Shown here: positions 48,678-57,164 of the stretch, in pieces
Layout of the letters: the number at the start of each line of letters is the position of its first letter
Numbering within the stretch: the first letter of the stretch is position 1
From: Chitinivibrionales bacterium
Lineage (GTDB): Bacteria > Fibrobacterota > Chitinivibrionia > Chitinivibrionales > FEN-1185
Assembly: GCA_035516255.1 (NCBI GenBank)
Contig: DATJAL010000045.1
Span: 1-64,000 of the forward strand
DNA length: 64,000 nucleotides
Direction: 5' to 3'
Notes under the pieces: model-generated
What the model saw: the letters and a program-made list of their open reading frames with translations, nothing else
Database searches by the model: none
Told to the model about the DNA's origin: nothing
Program-made: the position numbers and the translations under genes

Positions 48678-49049
48678 ATGAGCAAGATCATAAAAATATT
48701 CGCCGCCTACGCGATCATCAGCGGCATTGCCATGGTCGTGCTGTGGGGAATTTTATTCCTGACCGGTTTTTCAGCCGATAAAATGAGCCATACGCCGGTT
48801 GCGTTCTGGGGATTGATCGCCGCGGAAAGTATTACCGCGACGGCGCTGGTCTGCGGCGGAATCGGGATTCTCAAGAGTAAATTCTGGGGAAATAGTCTCA
48901 CGTTCACCGCCATGGGAATGCTCCTGTACGCGGTCGTCTTTGCATCCGGAGCGTTTGCCCAGCAGAAGAATATTCTTCTATCCTCCTTTTTTGTCCTCAT
49001 TTTTTGCGCGACGGCGGTTATACTGCTGATGAATTTATTCCGTAAGTAA
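48678..49049 (+). CDS. Four-helix membrane protein, unknown
   Basis: 123 residues with four membrane helices and short loops (IIKIFAAYAIISGIAMVVLWG, VAFWGLIAAESITATALVCG, FTAMGMLLYAVVFASGA, FFVLIFCATAVILLMNLF). It begins directly after the PspC terminator with a weak ribosome site. No family recognised. Confidence 0.65.
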   Translation: MSKIIKIFAAYAIISGIAMVVLWGILFLTGFSADKMSHTPVAFWGLIAAESITATALVCGGIGILKSKFWGNSLTFTAMGMLLYAVVFASGAFAQQKNILLSSFFVLIFCATAVILLMNLFRK

Positions 49050-49173
49050 AAATATTCCTCCGATCCATCATCCAATCGAGAGCACGTTACAAATAGCCAT
49101 TGCAGAAACGCGCTGCAAATGGTAAAATTAATAGCTTTATAATCCTTGCACACTTATCCTGGGAACGGGCACG

Positions 49174-50889
49174 ATGGACACGGAAAACATGGCCAAGGAT
49201 CAGTTGTTATCGGAACTGAAAGAGTCGCGCCGCCAGAGGGAAAAGCTGCAGGCGAGCCTCGACCGCATCATCGACATCACGGCGGGAATCATCTACGTGC
49301 TCGATCCCGAAGGCAAGTTTGTGTTTGTCAACAATGCCGTTGACGAGATCCTCCATTATGACCCCGAGGAGCTCATCGGCAAGCATTTCTCCGAGATCAT
49401 GCCGCCCAACGAGTACGAGCGCGTGAGCAGGCTGTTCGTGCTGCCGAGGCTCGCGGGCAAGAAAACCGGCGACGAGGCGGCGCCGAAACTTTTCGACGAG
49501 CGGCGCACCGGCAGCCGCAAGACAAAAAACCTCGAGGTGCAGCTCCTCACCAAATCGCAGAAGGACGTCCGCATCATGGCCGGCGACGTGACCGGCATCA
49601 TCGCCGTGGAGGGCGCGTACGACCGAGGGCTCATGGAGAAGAACAAGAACAAGGCGGTCGCGTTCGTGGGCAGTCAGGGCCTGATCTTCGACATTACCAA
49701 GTACAAGCAGACCGAGAAGGAGCGCCTCGACATCCAGCGTCGGCTGCTCGAACTGCAGAAAATGGACGCGCTCGGCAGACTTGCCGAGGGCATTGCGCAC
49801 GATTTCAACAACAAGCTCGGAACGATCCTGGGGTGCGCCGAGATGATGAAGCAGAACATCGGGCCCGCGGCGCGCGAGCTCGACGCCTACATCAACCCGG
49901 TGATTTCGGCGAGCAAGCACGCGGCCGATCTCACGGGCAAGCTCCTGCTCTTCGCGCGCAGCAGCACGCGCGCCGAGGAGGACGTCGCCATCCACGGCCT
50001 CGTGCTCAACGTGGTGCGCCTGCTCGAGCACACGGTTGACAAGCGGATATCCATCCAGCAGTCGCTGCTGCCGCAGTCGCCGGTGGTGCGCGGGGACCTC
50101 AAGCAGATCCAGAGCGCCATCCTCAACATCGCCATCAACGCGTGCGACGCCATGCCGGAAGGCGGCAAGCTCGTTTTTGAGACCACCGTCCATGCGGCCG
50201 ACGGCGCCTTCAAGCGCGCGCATCCCCATGGCTGGGAGGCCGAGAACTACGTCTGCCTTTCGGTGAAAGACACCGGCGTGGGAATGGACAAGAACGTGCA
50301 GTCGCACCTATTCGAGCCCTTTTTCACGACAAAGACTGACGGATCGGCCCTCGGCATGGGCCTCACGAGCATCTCAAACTGCGTCAAAAGTCATCATGGT
50401 TTTATCGATGTCGACAGCGCGCCGGGCAAGGGCACGCGCTTCGACGTATACCTGCCGCTTGAGCGGCTCGACCAGCCCGCCGCGGCAAGCGCCGAGCCTG
50501 TCCAGAAAACCGTGAAGGGAAGCGGCCGCATTCTCGTGGTGGACGACGAGCTTTCGTTCCTCAGCGTGTCAAAAGACATTTTGGAAGACCTCGGTTACAC
50601 CGTGGCTACCTGCAGGGGCGGCAAAGAAGCGGTGGAATATTACCGTACCCACAACAAAGGGATCGACTGCGCCATTATCGACGTGATGATGGCGGACCTT
50701 TCCGGATGCGACTGCTTCAGGGAGATGAAAAAGATCAACCCTTCGGTCAGGGCGATCATCTCCAGTGGCTACGGACGGAACAAGGACGTGGACGCGGTGC
50801 TCGGGGAAGGCGTCGCCGAATTCATCCAGAAGCCGTTTGAGGCGGCGAAGCTGTCGCAGGTGGTGGCGAAGGTGCTGGCAATGAAATGA
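49174..50889 (+). CDS. Hybrid histidine kinase: PAS-HisKA-HATPase-receiver
   Basis: 571 residues, soluble. N-terminal coiled coil, PAS domain (~30-80: ITAGIIYVLDPEGKFVFVNN) interrupted by a longer loop, HisKA with phospho-His in GIAHDFNNKLG (~208), HATPase (NACDAMPEGG, VKDTGVGMD, GMGLTSISNCV), and a C-terminal receiver (ILVVDDELSFLSVS, phospho-Asp in IIDVMMADLSG ~502, Ser/Lys downstream). The HDFNN form is typical of NtrB/hybrid kinases. No response regulator or receptor neighbour, so it is an orphan; input ligand unknown. Confidence 0.92.
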   Translation: MDTENMAKDQLLSELKESRRQREKLQASLDRIIDITAGIIYVLDPEGKFVFVNNAVDEILHYDPEELIGKHFSEIMPPNEYERVSRLFVLPRLAGKKTGDEAAPKLFDERRTGSRKTKNLEVQLLTKSQKDVRIMAGDVTGIIAVEGAYDRGLMEKNKNKAVAFVGSQGLIFDITKYKQTEKERLDIQRRLLELQKMDALGRLAEGIAHDFNNKLGTILGCAEMMKQNIGPAARELDAYINPVISASKHAADLTGKLLLFARSSTRAEEDVAIHGLVLNVVRLLEHTVDKRISIQQSLLPQSPVVRGDLKQIQSAILNIAINACDAMPEGGKLVFETTVHAADGAFKRAHPHGWEAENYVCLSVKDTGVGMDKNVQSHLFEPFFTTKTDGSALGMGLTSISNCVKSHHGFIDVDSAPGKGTRFDVYLPLERLDQPAAASAEPVQKTVKGSGRILVVDDELSFLSVSKDILEDLGYTVATCRGGKEAVEYYRTHNKGIDCAIIDVMMADLSGCDCFREMKKINPSVRAIISSGYGRNKDVDAVLGEGVAEFIQKPFEAAKLSQVVAKVLAMK

Positions 50890-50911
50890 AATTATTTTGG
50901 GGTTTGCAAAA

Positions 50912-51080
50912 AAATAAAATTCAAATTTAAGATATGATAGGGGCTCCGCCCCTAAAACCCCGCAAGGAAAGGGCAAATGACATAATAAAAGGTGCGAAGC
51001 ACCACCACTACTTCACCCTTTCGGAATAAAATGACAAAATGCTTATTGTAGTCCGCCCTCCAAACCTCCCCCGCCGGGGA
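50912..51080 (+). repeat. Conserved structured intergenic element R5, copy B
   Basis: Same orientation and layout as 17860-18020: hairpin AGGGGC-TCC-GCCCCT in place of AAGGGCC-...-GGCCCTT, the same GGTGC-GAA-GCACC hairpin, then ATGCTTATTGT, GTCCGCCCTCCAAACCTCCC and CCGCCGGGGA. It begins ~23 bp after the histidine-kinase stop. The remaining gap to proS (51081-51318) shows nothing recognisable. Confidence 0.7.
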
Positions 51081-51318
51081 GGCTACCGCCTGATCTTGTC
51101 ACTGCCTAGAATCATGGTTTTTAGTTTCCATTCAAAGAAGGGCTGTCTAGAAATCAATAGGATTATCTGGAGATTCAATACATCAAAAGTTGTTCCATTT
51201 TAATTTCCCTTTTATATCCCTTGATTTCTCCTCCTCCTCGCTCTTATTTTATTCAAGTTCTTTTTTACCCCCCAAACGTATTTAATATCACATAGGAAAG
51301 CCTTCAAGGCCAGCTTTC

Positions 51319-53052
51319 ATGTTTTGGAAAAACGCCTTCATTTACACGCTTCGCGAAGACCCTGCCGAGGCCGAGACCATCAGCCACAAGCTCATGCTGC
51401 GCGCGGGCATGATACAAAAGGTCGCGGCGGGAATCTATAATTACCTTCCGCTGGGACTGCGGGTCATTTCAAAAATCGAGGCCATCATCCGCGGGGAAAT
51501 GAATTCCTGCGGCGCCACGGAACTGCTTATGCCCATGGTGGTCCCGGCCGAGCTGTGGCAGGAGAGCGGCCGGTGGGACAAATACGGGCCTGAGCTGTTG
51601 AGATTGACAGACAGGAAAAACAACCCGTTCCTTCTCGGCCCCACGCACGAGGAGGTGGTGGTTGACGTGGTGCGCAGAAGCGTGCGCTCGTACCGCGATC
51701 TGCCGCTGTGCCTGTACCAGATACAGACCAAGTTCCGCGACGAGGTGAGGCCGCGCTTCGGGCTCATGCGCGGCCGCGAGTTCATCATGAAGGACGCGTA
51801 TTCGTTCCATGCTCATGAAAAGTCCCTTGACGAAATGTATAAAACGATGTACAGGGCCTACACCGCAATTTTCAAACGGTGCGGTCTGGAGTTCAGGCCG
51901 GTGATGGCCGACTCGGGGAACATCGGCGGCAGCGTGACGCACGAGTTCCACGTGCTGGCCGACTCCGGCGAAGACACCATCGCGTTCTGCGATTCGTGCG
52001 ATTATGCCGCGAACATCGAAAAGGCGGCAGCCAAACAGCCGGCTCACGCTTCGGTGCCTGCCGATTCCTTGCAGCCGTCCGAGGTCGCCACGCCGGGAAA
52101 AACAAGCATTGAAGAAGTTTCCGCGTTTCTCAAAGTATCTCCCCGTGAAACCGTCAAGATGCTCATTTACGAGGTGGACGCTGCGCATTACGTCGGAGTG
52201 TGCATACGCGGCGATCTCACGGTCAACGAAGTCAAGCTCCGCGGCGTTCTCAACGCAAATCAGGCGGTTATTCCGCCGGATGAGGCCGTTAAGACAAAGC
52301 TCGGCCTCACGGTTGGATATCTTGGCCCGCGCAATCTTCCTACCGGCGTGCTCAAGGAGGTCATTGCTGATCACTCCGTGAAGGCCATGGGAAAAGGCGT
52401 GTGCGGCGCCAACAGGGATGGGTTTCATATCATCAACGTGTATCCGTCCCGCGATTTGACGTTCAACCGTTACGAAGACATCAGCACCGTGGTTGAGGGC
52501 GATGTGTGCCCGGACTGCGGCAAAGGCAAGCTTGCGATGCGTAAGGGTATAGAGGTGGGCCAGGTGTTCAAGCTTGGCGACAAATATGCAAAACCGATGA
52601 ACCTGACCTTCCTTACTGAGCAGAACACCGAAAGCGTCATGACCATGGGGTGCTACGGCATCGGCGTGGGCCGCACGGCTGCGGCCGCCATAGAGCAGAA
52701 CCACGACGAGAACGGCATCATCTGGCCTGCGGCAATAGCGCCCTATGCCGTGATGCTGCTTTGCCTCGACACGGGAAGTGAAGAAACCATGGCGGTGTCA
52801 AAGGGCATTCATGATGAGCTGGAAAAGAACGGCGTCGACGTGCTGTTCGACGACAGGCCCGAACGGCCGGGCGTAAAATTCAAGGACGCTGACCTTATCG
52901 GATGCCCGTTCAGGGTCACGGTGGGACAGCGCGGGCTCAAGGAGGGGATCGTCGAAGTCAAGCGAAGGGCGGAGAAAGCGTTTGTGAAGGTTCCTAAAGA
53001 GTCCTGCATCAAAACAATTCTTGAAGTGGTCAAAAAGGAAATCCGCGGGTAA
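51319..53052 (+). CDS. proS: Prolyl-tRNA synthetase
   Basis: 577 residues, bacterial type with an inserted YbaK-like editing domain (~230-385; note EVSAFLKVSPRETVKMLIY). Class II motifs are present: motif 1 around LPLGLRVISKIEAIIRGEMN, motif 2 FRDEVRPRFGLMRGREF, motif 3 GCYGIGVGRTAAAAIE. It charges tRNA-Pro and clears Ala-tRNA-Pro. The ribosome site is weak. Confidence 0.97.
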   Translation: MFWKNAFIYTLREDPAEAETISHKLMLRAGMIQKVAAGIYNYLPLGLRVISKIEAIIRGEMNSCGATELLMPMVVPAELWQESGRWDKYGPELLRLTDRKNNPFLLGPTHEEVVVDVVRRSVRSYRDLPLCLYQIQTKFRDEVRPRFGLMRGREFIMKDAYSFHAHEKSLDEMYKTMYRAYTAIFKRCGLEFRPVMADSGNIGGSVTHEFHVLADSGEDTIAFCDSCDYAANIEKAAAKQPAHASVPADSLQPSEVATPGKTSIEEVSAFLKVSPRETVKMLIYEVDAAHYVGVCIRGDLTVNEVKLRGVLNANQAVIPPDEAVKTKLGLTVGYLGPRNLPTGVLKEVIADHSVKAMGKGVCGANRDGFHIINVYPSRDLTFNRYEDISTVVEGDVCPDCGKGKLAMRKGIEVGQVFKLGDKYAKPMNLTFLTEQNTESVMTMGCYGIGVGRTAAAAIEQNHDENGIIWPAAIAPYAVMLLCLDTGSEETMAVSKGIHDELEKNGVDVLFDDRPERPGVKFKDADLIGCPFRVTVGQRGLKEGIVEVKRRAEKAFVKVPKESCIKTILEVVKKEIRG

Positions 53053-53155
53053 AAGGCTCGACTCGTTACACGAACGGGCCCTGCTCATTTTAAATGATAT
53101 CAAAGGATTATGTTTTAAGGTTTAAGGTAATTAATGCCCATCATATAAAATATGA

Positions 53156-53185
53156 TTGACTTGTTATTCAGTCCAGTACTATAAT
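53156..53185 (+). promoter_or_regulatory. Promoter of the M23 peptidase gene
   Basis: TTGACT (53156-53161), 18-bp spacer, TATAAT (53180-53185), 28 bp before the M23 ATG. The -10 overlaps an AGTACTAT element like that upstream of the PilZ gene. Confidence 0.7.
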
Positions 53186-53212
53186 TATGATTACCCGAGG
53201 AACCATGAAAAT

Positions 53213-54145
53213 ATGAAAAAGCCGGCATTCTCGCTTCTTTTTGTAAATTCCTGTTCGTCAAGCAAGGTGCGGCGCGTGCCCTTGAACAGGGCCGTAATCG
53301 GGATTTTCTTCACCGTGCTCCTCTTAGGAACGCTTGGCCTGGGGCGCTGCATTTACTTTGCGACCTCCTACGGCTTCGCAAGACTGGACATGCATTTCAA
53401 TCTCAACGAAAACGCACAGCTTAAGAAGAAAATCAATTTTTATTCAAAATACGCCCATGAAGAAGGAAGCCGCCTCAACCGGATCATAGGATTTGAAGAT
53501 AAAGTCCGCCTGCATTTCGGCATGGAACAGATCAGCGACGACGTGCGCAAGGTGGGCGTAGGAGGAAGGCCTTCCGCGAACGACCTGATCATTGCGTCGC
53601 TCGAAGATCCGTCCGTTATGAAAACCGATTCGATAAAGGAGAATATTCTTACCCTGCTCCGCCAGGCGCATCTCGAGGATACGACCTTCGGCAAAATGGC
53701 GGTGGAGTTTGACAGAAAATTCGACCTATGGTCTCAACGTCCTGCGATATCTCCGGTGGGGGGGCGCCTCACCTCCGGGTTCGGATACCGCATTCATCCG
53801 TTTACCGGCTACAACGTATTCCACGAAGGCATAGACATCTCCAACCTCATCGGCACCCCGATTCACGCGACGGCGGACGGGATCGTTTCTTATGTAGGGT
53901 ACAAGACCTATTTCGGCAATGTTGTTGAAATCAGTCATCCGGCGAGCGGGTTCAAGACCGTGTTCGGACATCTGAATAAAGGAGCGGTGGTTTTGGGGCA
54001 GGTCATAAAACGCGGCGAGCTCATTGGCTACATGGGCAACAGCGGCAGAAGCACGGGCCCCCACCTTCACTACGAAGTTCGTCAGCTCAGCACCGTGCAG
54101 AACCCTCTTCAATTCATCCTGCCCACCGATACCATGGTGGACTGA
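53213..54145 (+). CDS. Membrane-anchored M23 peptidase (peptidoglycan endopeptidase)
   Basis: 310 residues from ATG 53213. N-terminal membrane helix (VIGIFFTVLLLGTLGLGRCIYF), coiled coil (~60-110), and a C-terminal LytM/M23 domain: SGFGYRIHPFTGYNVFHEGID (His and Asp ligands), GPHLHYEV (HxH). Zinc ligands intact, so an active endopeptidase or activator is likely. Upstream, ATG 53205 has the better-spaced GAGG site but encodes only M-K-I before a TGA overlapping the real ATG (ATATGA). Confidence 0.9.
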   Translation: MKKPAFSLLFVNSCSSSKVRRVPLNRAVIGIFFTVLLLGTLGLGRCIYFATSYGFARLDMHFNLNENAQLKKKINFYSKYAHEEGSRLNRIIGFEDKVRLHFGMEQISDDVRKVGVGGRPSANDLIIASLEDPSVMKTDSIKENILTLLRQAHLEDTTFGKMAVEFDRKFDLWSQRPAISPVGGRLTSGFGYRIHPFTGYNVFHEGIDISNLIGTPIHATADGIVSYVGYKTYFGNVVEISHPASGFKTVFGHLNKGAVVLGQVIKRGELIGYMGNSGRSTGPHLHYEVRQLSTVQNPLQFILPTDTMVD

Positions 54146-54169
54146 CCACGGCTGCTCAAACCGTTTTGC

Positions 54170-54589
54170 ATGACCGCGTTTCCCATGGTTTCCCTTCGTG
54201 AAATAACCATCACCTCGCAGGCGCGCTGCCAGTGGATCGACATCACCGCCGACGTGGAAAGCGCGTTGGGCAAATGCGGCGTGAAAAGCGGCATCTGCTG
54301 CGTTGCAAGCCTTCATACCACCGCCGGGATCACCATCAACGAGAACGCGGACCCGGACGTGGGCAGGGATTTTTTCCACGCGCTGGAGAAAATCGTCCCG
54401 GCCCGCGGCGGCTACCTGCACGGCGAGGGGAATTCGGACAGCCACGTCAAGGCGTCGCTGGTAGGGCTTTCGGTGCACGTGCCGGTGAAAGACGGGCGCC
54501 TGGTGCTGGGCACGTGGCAGTCGGTTTACTTCTGCGAGTTCGACGGGCCGAGAAGGCGGAAGGTCGCAGTTACTATGATGGGGGAGTAA
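54170..54589 (+). CDS. yjbQ: YjbQ family protein (UPF0047)
   Basis: 139 residues, full length. SLHTTAGITINENADPDVGR, HGEGNSDSHVKASLVG and LGTWQSVYFCEFDGPR are the family motifs; the His/Asp/Glu residues form the active pocket. Members have weak thiamine-phosphate-synthase activity; the true role is unknown. Starts 24 bp after the M23 gene; a later ATG (54185) is possible. Confidence 0.92.
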   Translation: MTAFPMVSLREITITSQARCQWIDITADVESALGKCGVKSGICCVASLHTTAGITINENADPDVGRDFFHALEKIVPARGGYLHGEGNSDSHVKASLVGLSVHVPVKDGRLVLGTWQSVYFCEFDGPRRRKVAVTMMGE

Positions 54590-54596
54590 GAAAAAA

Positions 54597-54630
54597 TTGC
54601 CACAGAGACACAGAGGACGCAGAGAAAAAG
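54597..54630. repeat. GCAGAGACGCAGAG-type repeat (family R2), copy 4
   Basis: TGCCACAGAGACACAGAGGA followed by CGCAGAGAAAAAG, right after yjbQ. Confidence 0.7.
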
Positions 54631-54647
54631 AAAGTTAAGGATGTAGA

Positions 54648-54712
54648 GTGAAGAGTGAATAGAAAGAAATCACGCAACTCTTAACTCTTCACTATTAACT
54701 CTTCACTTTTTT
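54648..54712 (+). terminator. Terminator-like hairpin after yjbQ
   Basis: GTGAAGAGT pairs with ACTCTTCAC across ~40 nt that also contain a second ACTCTTCAC copy, followed by six Ts. It ends 7 bp before the convergent Yip1-like gene. Confidence 0.55.
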
Positions 54713-54718
54713 AATCTG

Positions 54719-55471
54719 CTAAAGTCCCTTTAAGATATCTTTTACAAAAAATCCCGCCCCGATTGCCGCGGCCAAAGCAACCGCCAACAAAATCCCGATA
54801 ATAACAATCGGCAGAAGGATGATCATCACCGCCTTGAACGTGCTCATGCGGTGGACTTTGGAAAATGCAGCTGCCAGGATTATCACGGAGAAAACCGCTG
54901 AAAGGAAACTGCCGGCAACAGGAATCAGATTGAACGCCGATGCGCTTTCACTGTAGCACACCGCCATGAAGGTCGATGTGATGTCCCGGTGCTTGGTGCG
55001 GCCGAGAACGACGAGTGCGTGGAAGTAGGCCGTGACAACGAATTCCTTTATTGCAATCATCAACGGCATGAACATGAGCGTGATTGCCGAAGATGCCTTT
55101 TCGTTTTGGAGCCAGCCAAGCCAGGGCAGGGATGAGAGCATGGCGGAATCAATGAAAAAGCGGGTCCAGATGAAACTGAGCACGCCGCCGGTAGAGCCGA
55201 GAATCAGGGCATAAACAAACGCCATGCCTGTCTTGCGGGAATCGGCCATTCTGGCAAAGAACGGCGATGGATTGGCGAGGCAGTCACGGAGCGTTCGCAA
55301 GAGGGCGGGAAAAACCCCAAGTGTTTCCACGGATTCCCAGGGGACAGTTCCTGGCTCCGGTTGACCGCTTTTGATATGCTGGGCGCTGCTCAGCAATGCG
55401 TGACCGCAGACGGGGCAGAATTTCGCATCCGCGAAGGTGACTTGCGCGCCGCATTTGGGGCAGGTAATCAT
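54719..55471 (-). CDS. Zinc-ribbon Yip1-family membrane protein
   Basis: 250 residues. An N-terminal zinc ribbon (CPKCGAQVTFADAKFCPVCG) is followed by a Yip1-like domain with five membrane helices (~75-245). Bacterial Yip1-like proteins have no defined function. No signal peptide. Starts at ATG 55471 after a 324-bp divergent gap that carries an R1 repeat. Confidence 0.8.
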   Translation of the reverse strand: MITCPKCGAQVTFADAKFCPVCGHALLSSAQHIKSGQPEPGTVPWESVETLGVFPALLRTLRDCLANPSPFFARMADSRKTGMAFVYALILGSTGGVLSFIWTRFFIDSAMLSSLPWLGWLQNEKASSAITLMFMPLMIAIKEFVVTAYFHALVVLGRTKHRDITSTFMAVCYSESASAFNLIPVAGSFLSAVFSVIILAAAFSKVHRMSTFKAVMIILLPIVIIGILLAVALAAAIGAGFFVKDILKGL

Positions 55472-55535
55472 GGATGATTTTTTTCTGAAAATTATTCCAT
55501 TATATCGAAGTGACTACGTGTTGACTGATGCTAAA

Positions 55536-55620
55536 GCCATTCCCGCGCGGCGCGCAAGCTCCATGAAAGCGGGAATCCACTTAAACAGAAGGATGGCCTC
55601 CCGATTTCGCAGGAGAGACA
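55536..55620. repeat. REP-like hairpin pair (family R1), copy 6, diverged
   Basis: GCCATTCCCGCGCGGCG... with extra bases before GAAAGCGGGAATCCA, then a diverged mirror GGCCTCCCGATTTCGCAGGA...GACA. Lies between the Yip1-like gene and hldD. Confidence 0.7.
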
Positions 55621-55795
55621 AGATCTGTTGAGGCATCTTCATGGATTTGTATCTGACTGCCGACCGGTGACTGCTGACGGATCATTTCATTCTTGCCTGA
55701 CGTGCTTCATATAACGTACCGATATAATGTAAAATATATATTTTCAATGTAATTAATCTGTCCGTGAGCAACAACTCTTTTCCGGAGGCTTTCGC

Positions 55796-56770
55796 GTGAT
55801 CGTAGTTACCGGCGGCGCAGGATTCATCGGCAGCGTGCTGGTGTGGCGGCTGAACCTTTCGGGCCGCGACGACATCCTTATCGTCGACCACTTGGGCAAG
55901 GCCGAGAAGTGGAAAAACCTCGCGTCCCTTTCGTTCGCCGACTATCTGGACAAAGGGGAATTCATCACGCGGCTCGAGGCCGGGGACTTCAAGAACAGCA
56001 TCGACGTGCTGTTCCATCTGGGCGCGTGCTCGTCCACCACCGAGACCGACGCGTCGTACCTTATGGAAAACAACTTCAGGTATTCGGCGCGCATCGGCAC
56101 GTGGTGGGAATCGCACAAGACCGCGCGCTTCATCTACGCGTCGAGCGCGGCCACCTACGGCGCCGGCGAAAAAGGCTATACCGACGACGAGGCAAAGCTT
56201 TCGGGCCTTCGGCCGCTCAACATGTACGGCTACTCCAAGCACGCATTCGACCTGTACGCGCGGCGCAAGGGCTGGCTCAAGGAGATCGCCGGGCTCAAGT
56301 ATTTCAACGTGTTCGGGCCCAATGAGAACCACAAGGCAGACATGCGCAGCGTGATCAACAAGGCGTTCCCGCGCATGCGCGACGAGGGAAGGATTTCGCT
56401 GTTCGAATCACACCGGCCCGACTATAAAAACGGCGAGCAGCGCCGCGATTTCATCTACGTGAAGGACGCGGTGGAGATGACGCTGTTCTTCATGGAGCAA
56501 CGCACGGTGTCGGGCATTTACAACATCGGGACCGGCGAGGCGCGCTCGTGGAACGACGTGGCGAACGCCATGTTCGCGGCGCTCAACAAGAAACCCGCAA
56601 TCCAATACATTCCCATGCCGCCGGAAATACGGCCGAAATACCAGTACTTCACGCAGGCAGAAATGGCAAAGCTCAAGGCCGCCGGTTGTACCCATCAATG
56701 CAGGCCTCTAGAAGAAACGGTAGCAGAATACATACACGAGTATCTTCAAAAGGGCGGGTTGATTTCCTGA
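55796..56770 (+). CDS. hldD: ADP-L-glycero-D-manno-heptose 6-epimerase
   Basis: 324 residues from GTG 55796 (CGGAGG upstream). Extended SDR fold: GGAGFIGS (NAD-binding), catalytic Tyr-Lys in YGYSKHAF (~143-147), FNVFGPNENHK and RRDFIYVKDAV, all matching HldD. It makes the heptose donor of LPS inner core, evidence of a didermic envelope. No other LPS genes adjacent. Confidence 0.93.
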   Translation: MIVVTGGAGFIGSVLVWRLNLSGRDDILIVDHLGKAEKWKNLASLSFADYLDKGEFITRLEAGDFKNSIDVLFHLGACSSTTETDASYLMENNFRYSARIGTWWESHKTARFIYASSAATYGAGEKGYTDDEAKLSGLRPLNMYGYSKHAFDLYARRKGWLKEIAGLKYFNVFGPNENHKADMRSVINKAFPRMRDEGRISLFESHRPDYKNGEQRRDFIYVKDAVEMTLFFMEQRTVSGIYNIGTGEARSWNDVANAMFAALNKKPAIQYIPMPPEIRPKYQYFTQAEMAKLKAAGCTHQCRPLEETVAEYIHEYLQKGGLIS

Positions 56771-56821
56771 TTGGCTATACCCTCTTTGTCAACATATTAG
56801 TTGGGTGCACCGCTACTTTTA

Positions 56822-56887
56822 TCGGGGGCGTCGCCCCCGAACCCCCACCTACTTTTCTTCTGCAGCGAAGAAAAGTAGCCAAAGACG
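56822..56887. repeat. Hairpin repeat (family R7)
   Basis: CGGGGGCG-TCG-CGCCCCCG-like stem followed by CCCCC and the perfect inverted repeat CTACTTTTCTTC-TGCAGC-GAAGAAAAGTAG. The second hairpin type is common between genes of many bacteria. The rest of the 394-bp convergent gap (56771-57164) holds only the R6 repeat. Confidence 0.7.
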
Positions 56888-57085
56888 CCGCGCCTGCAGT
56901 GCCGTCTTGTCCCTCGGCAGTCGGGCGGCCCGTGAACTCACCCGTGCGAAAGAAAAAAGATTAGCGGGTTCGGACAGCACGAGCGGCTGATCCTCCTGCC
57001 CCAGGGGCGGCACTGATGGCGTTAGAAAAAAGACAATTGTGGTAATTGACTTATGCCGGCGTTAGGTGGACCGGAGGGTGCGCTA

Positions 57086-57132
57086 GAGCGCATTGCCGGC
57101 CGACCCCGCGAAGCGGGGAACGCCCGGATTTA
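57086..57132. repeat. Dispersed repeat family R6, short copy
   Basis: GAGCGCATTGCCGGCCGACC followed by the hairpin CCCCGCGAAGCGGGG and AACGCCCGGATTTATT. The longer copy at 60946-61063 has the same ends with ~85 bp inserted. It lies 33 bp before the end of the PfkB-like gene, in a convergent gap. Confidence 0.7.
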
Positions 57133-57164
57133 TTATTTGCTGACAAATACGTGGTCAAGAAATA

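Noticed and set aside
51081-51318. Possible T-box or other leader before proS
   Set aside because: No T-box motif, specifier stem or terminator/antiterminator pair could be recognised.
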